NCBI GenBank assembly: GCA_050015935.1
Contig: JBEKAL010000019.1
Span: 1 to 22,591 of the forward strand
DNA length: 22,591 nucleotides
Origin: Roseiarcus sp050015935
GTDB taxonomy: Bacteria; Pseudomonadota; Alphaproteobacteria; Rhizobiales; Beijerinckiaceae
Direction of reading: 5' to 3'
The translations under genes and the position numbers were made by a program. Below are positions 21,951 to 22,591 of this stretch, one piece after another (position 1 is the first letter of the stretch; each line of letters opens with the position of its first letter). The notes beneath the pieces are model-generated. The model made no database searches, had not been told where the DNA came from, and saw only the letters and a list, made by a program, of their open reading frames with translations.

Positions 21951-22001
21951 TTCCGCTTCCCCCGCTTTCGCGAAACGAATCGGTCGCGGCGTGACGCTCA
22001 G

Positions 22002-22029
22002 TTATATACATAATATATGTGTATTATAT
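22002..22029. other. AT-only island with weak dyad symmetry
   Basis: These 28 bases contain only one C and two Gs in a region otherwise above 60% GC. ATACATA on the left and TATGTGTAT on the right are complementary with a two-base bulge. On the minus strand it includes TATAAT (22023-22028), but I find no -35 partner. It lies about 385 bp upstream of the TIR-STAND gene and 200 bp before thrS. An UP element, a nucleoid-protein site or an insertion scar are all possible. Confidence 0.4.
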
Positions 22030-22145
22030 CTTCGAGCCTTGTCCCGCCGCTGCCGCCACGCGGAAATAATCCGCCTCGCAATCCCTTGAAATCAGGCCAT
22101 TGCGGGAAATCGGCGCGCCTGCGAGCCGCGCCTTGCCCGCCCCCA

Positions 22146-22174
22146 TTGCCCTTGAGGCCCCGCGCCTCTATACC
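22146..22174 (+). promoter_or_regulatory. Predicted sigma70 promoter of thrS
   Basis: TTGCCC (22146-22151), 17 nt, and TATACC (22169-22174) lie 54 bp before the thrS ATG. Spacing is ideal and both hexamers are fair matches. No T-box or attenuator is visible in the short leader. Confidence 0.5.
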
Positions 22175-22228
22175 GCGCCCCATTCGCTTACGCCGGCTCG
22201 TTTCGGCGAGTGAGCCCGAGGAGTTTCT

Positions 22229-22591
22229 ATGATCCATGTCAGCTTCCCCGACGGCGCGCGGCGCGCGTTCGAACCCGGCCTCTCCGGCCTCGAAATCGCC
22301 AAATCCATTTCACCCTCTCTGGCCAAACGCAGCGTCGCGATAGCGCGCGACGGGGCGCTCGCCGATCTCTCGGACAAGATCGAGGCCGACGCGAAGCTCG
22401 AGTTTATCGGCCGCGACGACCCGCGCGCGCTCGACTTGATCCGCCACGACGCCGCGCACGTGCTCGCCGAGGCGGTGCAGTCGCTGTGGCCGGACGCGCA
22501 GGTCACCATCGGCCCCGTCATCGAGAACGGCTTCTATTACGACTTCTTCCGCGCGACGCCGTTCACCCCGGAGGATTTTCCCGCGATCGAA
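22229..22591 (+). CDS. thrS: Threonyl-tRNA synthetase, N-terminal part (runs off the right edge)
   Basis: The visible 121 residues cover the TGS domain (MIHVSFPDGARRAFEPGLSG, through EADAKLEFIGRDDP, about 1-62) and the start of the editing domain with RHDAAHVLAEAVQSLWPDAQ and IGPVIENGFYYDF. HxxxHVLAEAV and GPxIENGFYYDF are diagnostic for ThrRS; the H and D/H residues here belong to the zinc-dependent editing site. The enzyme charges tRNA-Thr and removes mischarged Ser. The ATG at 22229 has GAGGAG 5 nt upstream. Catalytic motifs 1-3 lie beyond the window. Confidence 0.97.
   Translation, partial: MIHVSFPDGARRAFEPGLSGLEIAKSISPSLAKRSVAIARDGALADLSDKIEADAKLEFIGRDDPRALDLIRHDAAHVLAEAVQSLWPDAQVTIGPVIENGFYYDFFRATPFTPEDFPAIE

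Noticed and set aside
21996..22229. T-box or amino-acid attenuator in front of thrS
   Set aside because: The leader from the predicted promoter is only about 50 nt, with no specifier loop or terminator hairpin, and T-boxes are rare in alphaproteobacteria.

Overview
The window comes from a GC-rich alphaproteobacterium, most likely Hyphomicrobiales. A Methylocystaceae-type methanotroph is my guess, not something the sequence proves. The basis is strong G/C third-position bias, alphaproteobacterial-looking protein sequences, and a housekeeping run (CBS protein, patatin, hisI, folE, NifU-like scaffold, yidD, thrS) that I remember as recurrent in this order.

Left end (1-3150): a decayed quorum-sensing locus on the minus strand. 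One intact LuxR-type regulator (1582-2310) has a tandemly duplicated promoter. Around it lie a truncated second luxR, a luxI-type synthase gene with an apparent internal deletion, and a second luxI stub cut off next to a probable transposase start at the window edge. The two luxI remnants sit in ~340-bp direct duplicates, each carrying a ~115-bp dispersed repeat. A third copy of that repeat lies near 7.7 kb.

Middle (3150-9260): a PEBP/YbhB-like periplasmic protein; a sugar-oxidation pair, aldo-keto reductase plus FucU L-fucose mutarotase, in which the reductase has Asp where the catalytic His is expected; a translationally coupled Mop molybdenum-binding protein and periplasmic protein; an inositol-monophosphatase-family enzyme; an SDR dehydrogenase; and a two-CBS-domain protein.

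Housekeeping core (9339-12418): patatin-like protein, hisI and folE on the minus strand, divergent from a NifU-like Fe-S scaffold and yidD. A perfect 16-bp palindrome covers the Shine-Dalgarno sequence of the NifU-like gene.

Accessory block between yidD and thrS (about 12.5-22.2 kb): first a tight operon of three SGNH-hydrolase-family proteins, an MBOAT acyltransferase and a small membrane protein, which together look like a cell-envelope glycan O-acylation machine. Next comes a mazEF toxin-antitoxin pair. Then comes the most notable module: a 1004-residue TIR-STAND-TPR protein followed after 44 bp by a HigA-like antitoxin/repressor with no HigB toxin. The TPR-coding part of this gene is a sharp low-GC island (about 43-58% against 70-80% around it). 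The region upstream of the gene holds a ~230-bp imperfect palindrome with a two-hairpin tip. The window ends in the 5' part of thrS.

I saw no tRNA, rRNA or CRISPR array.
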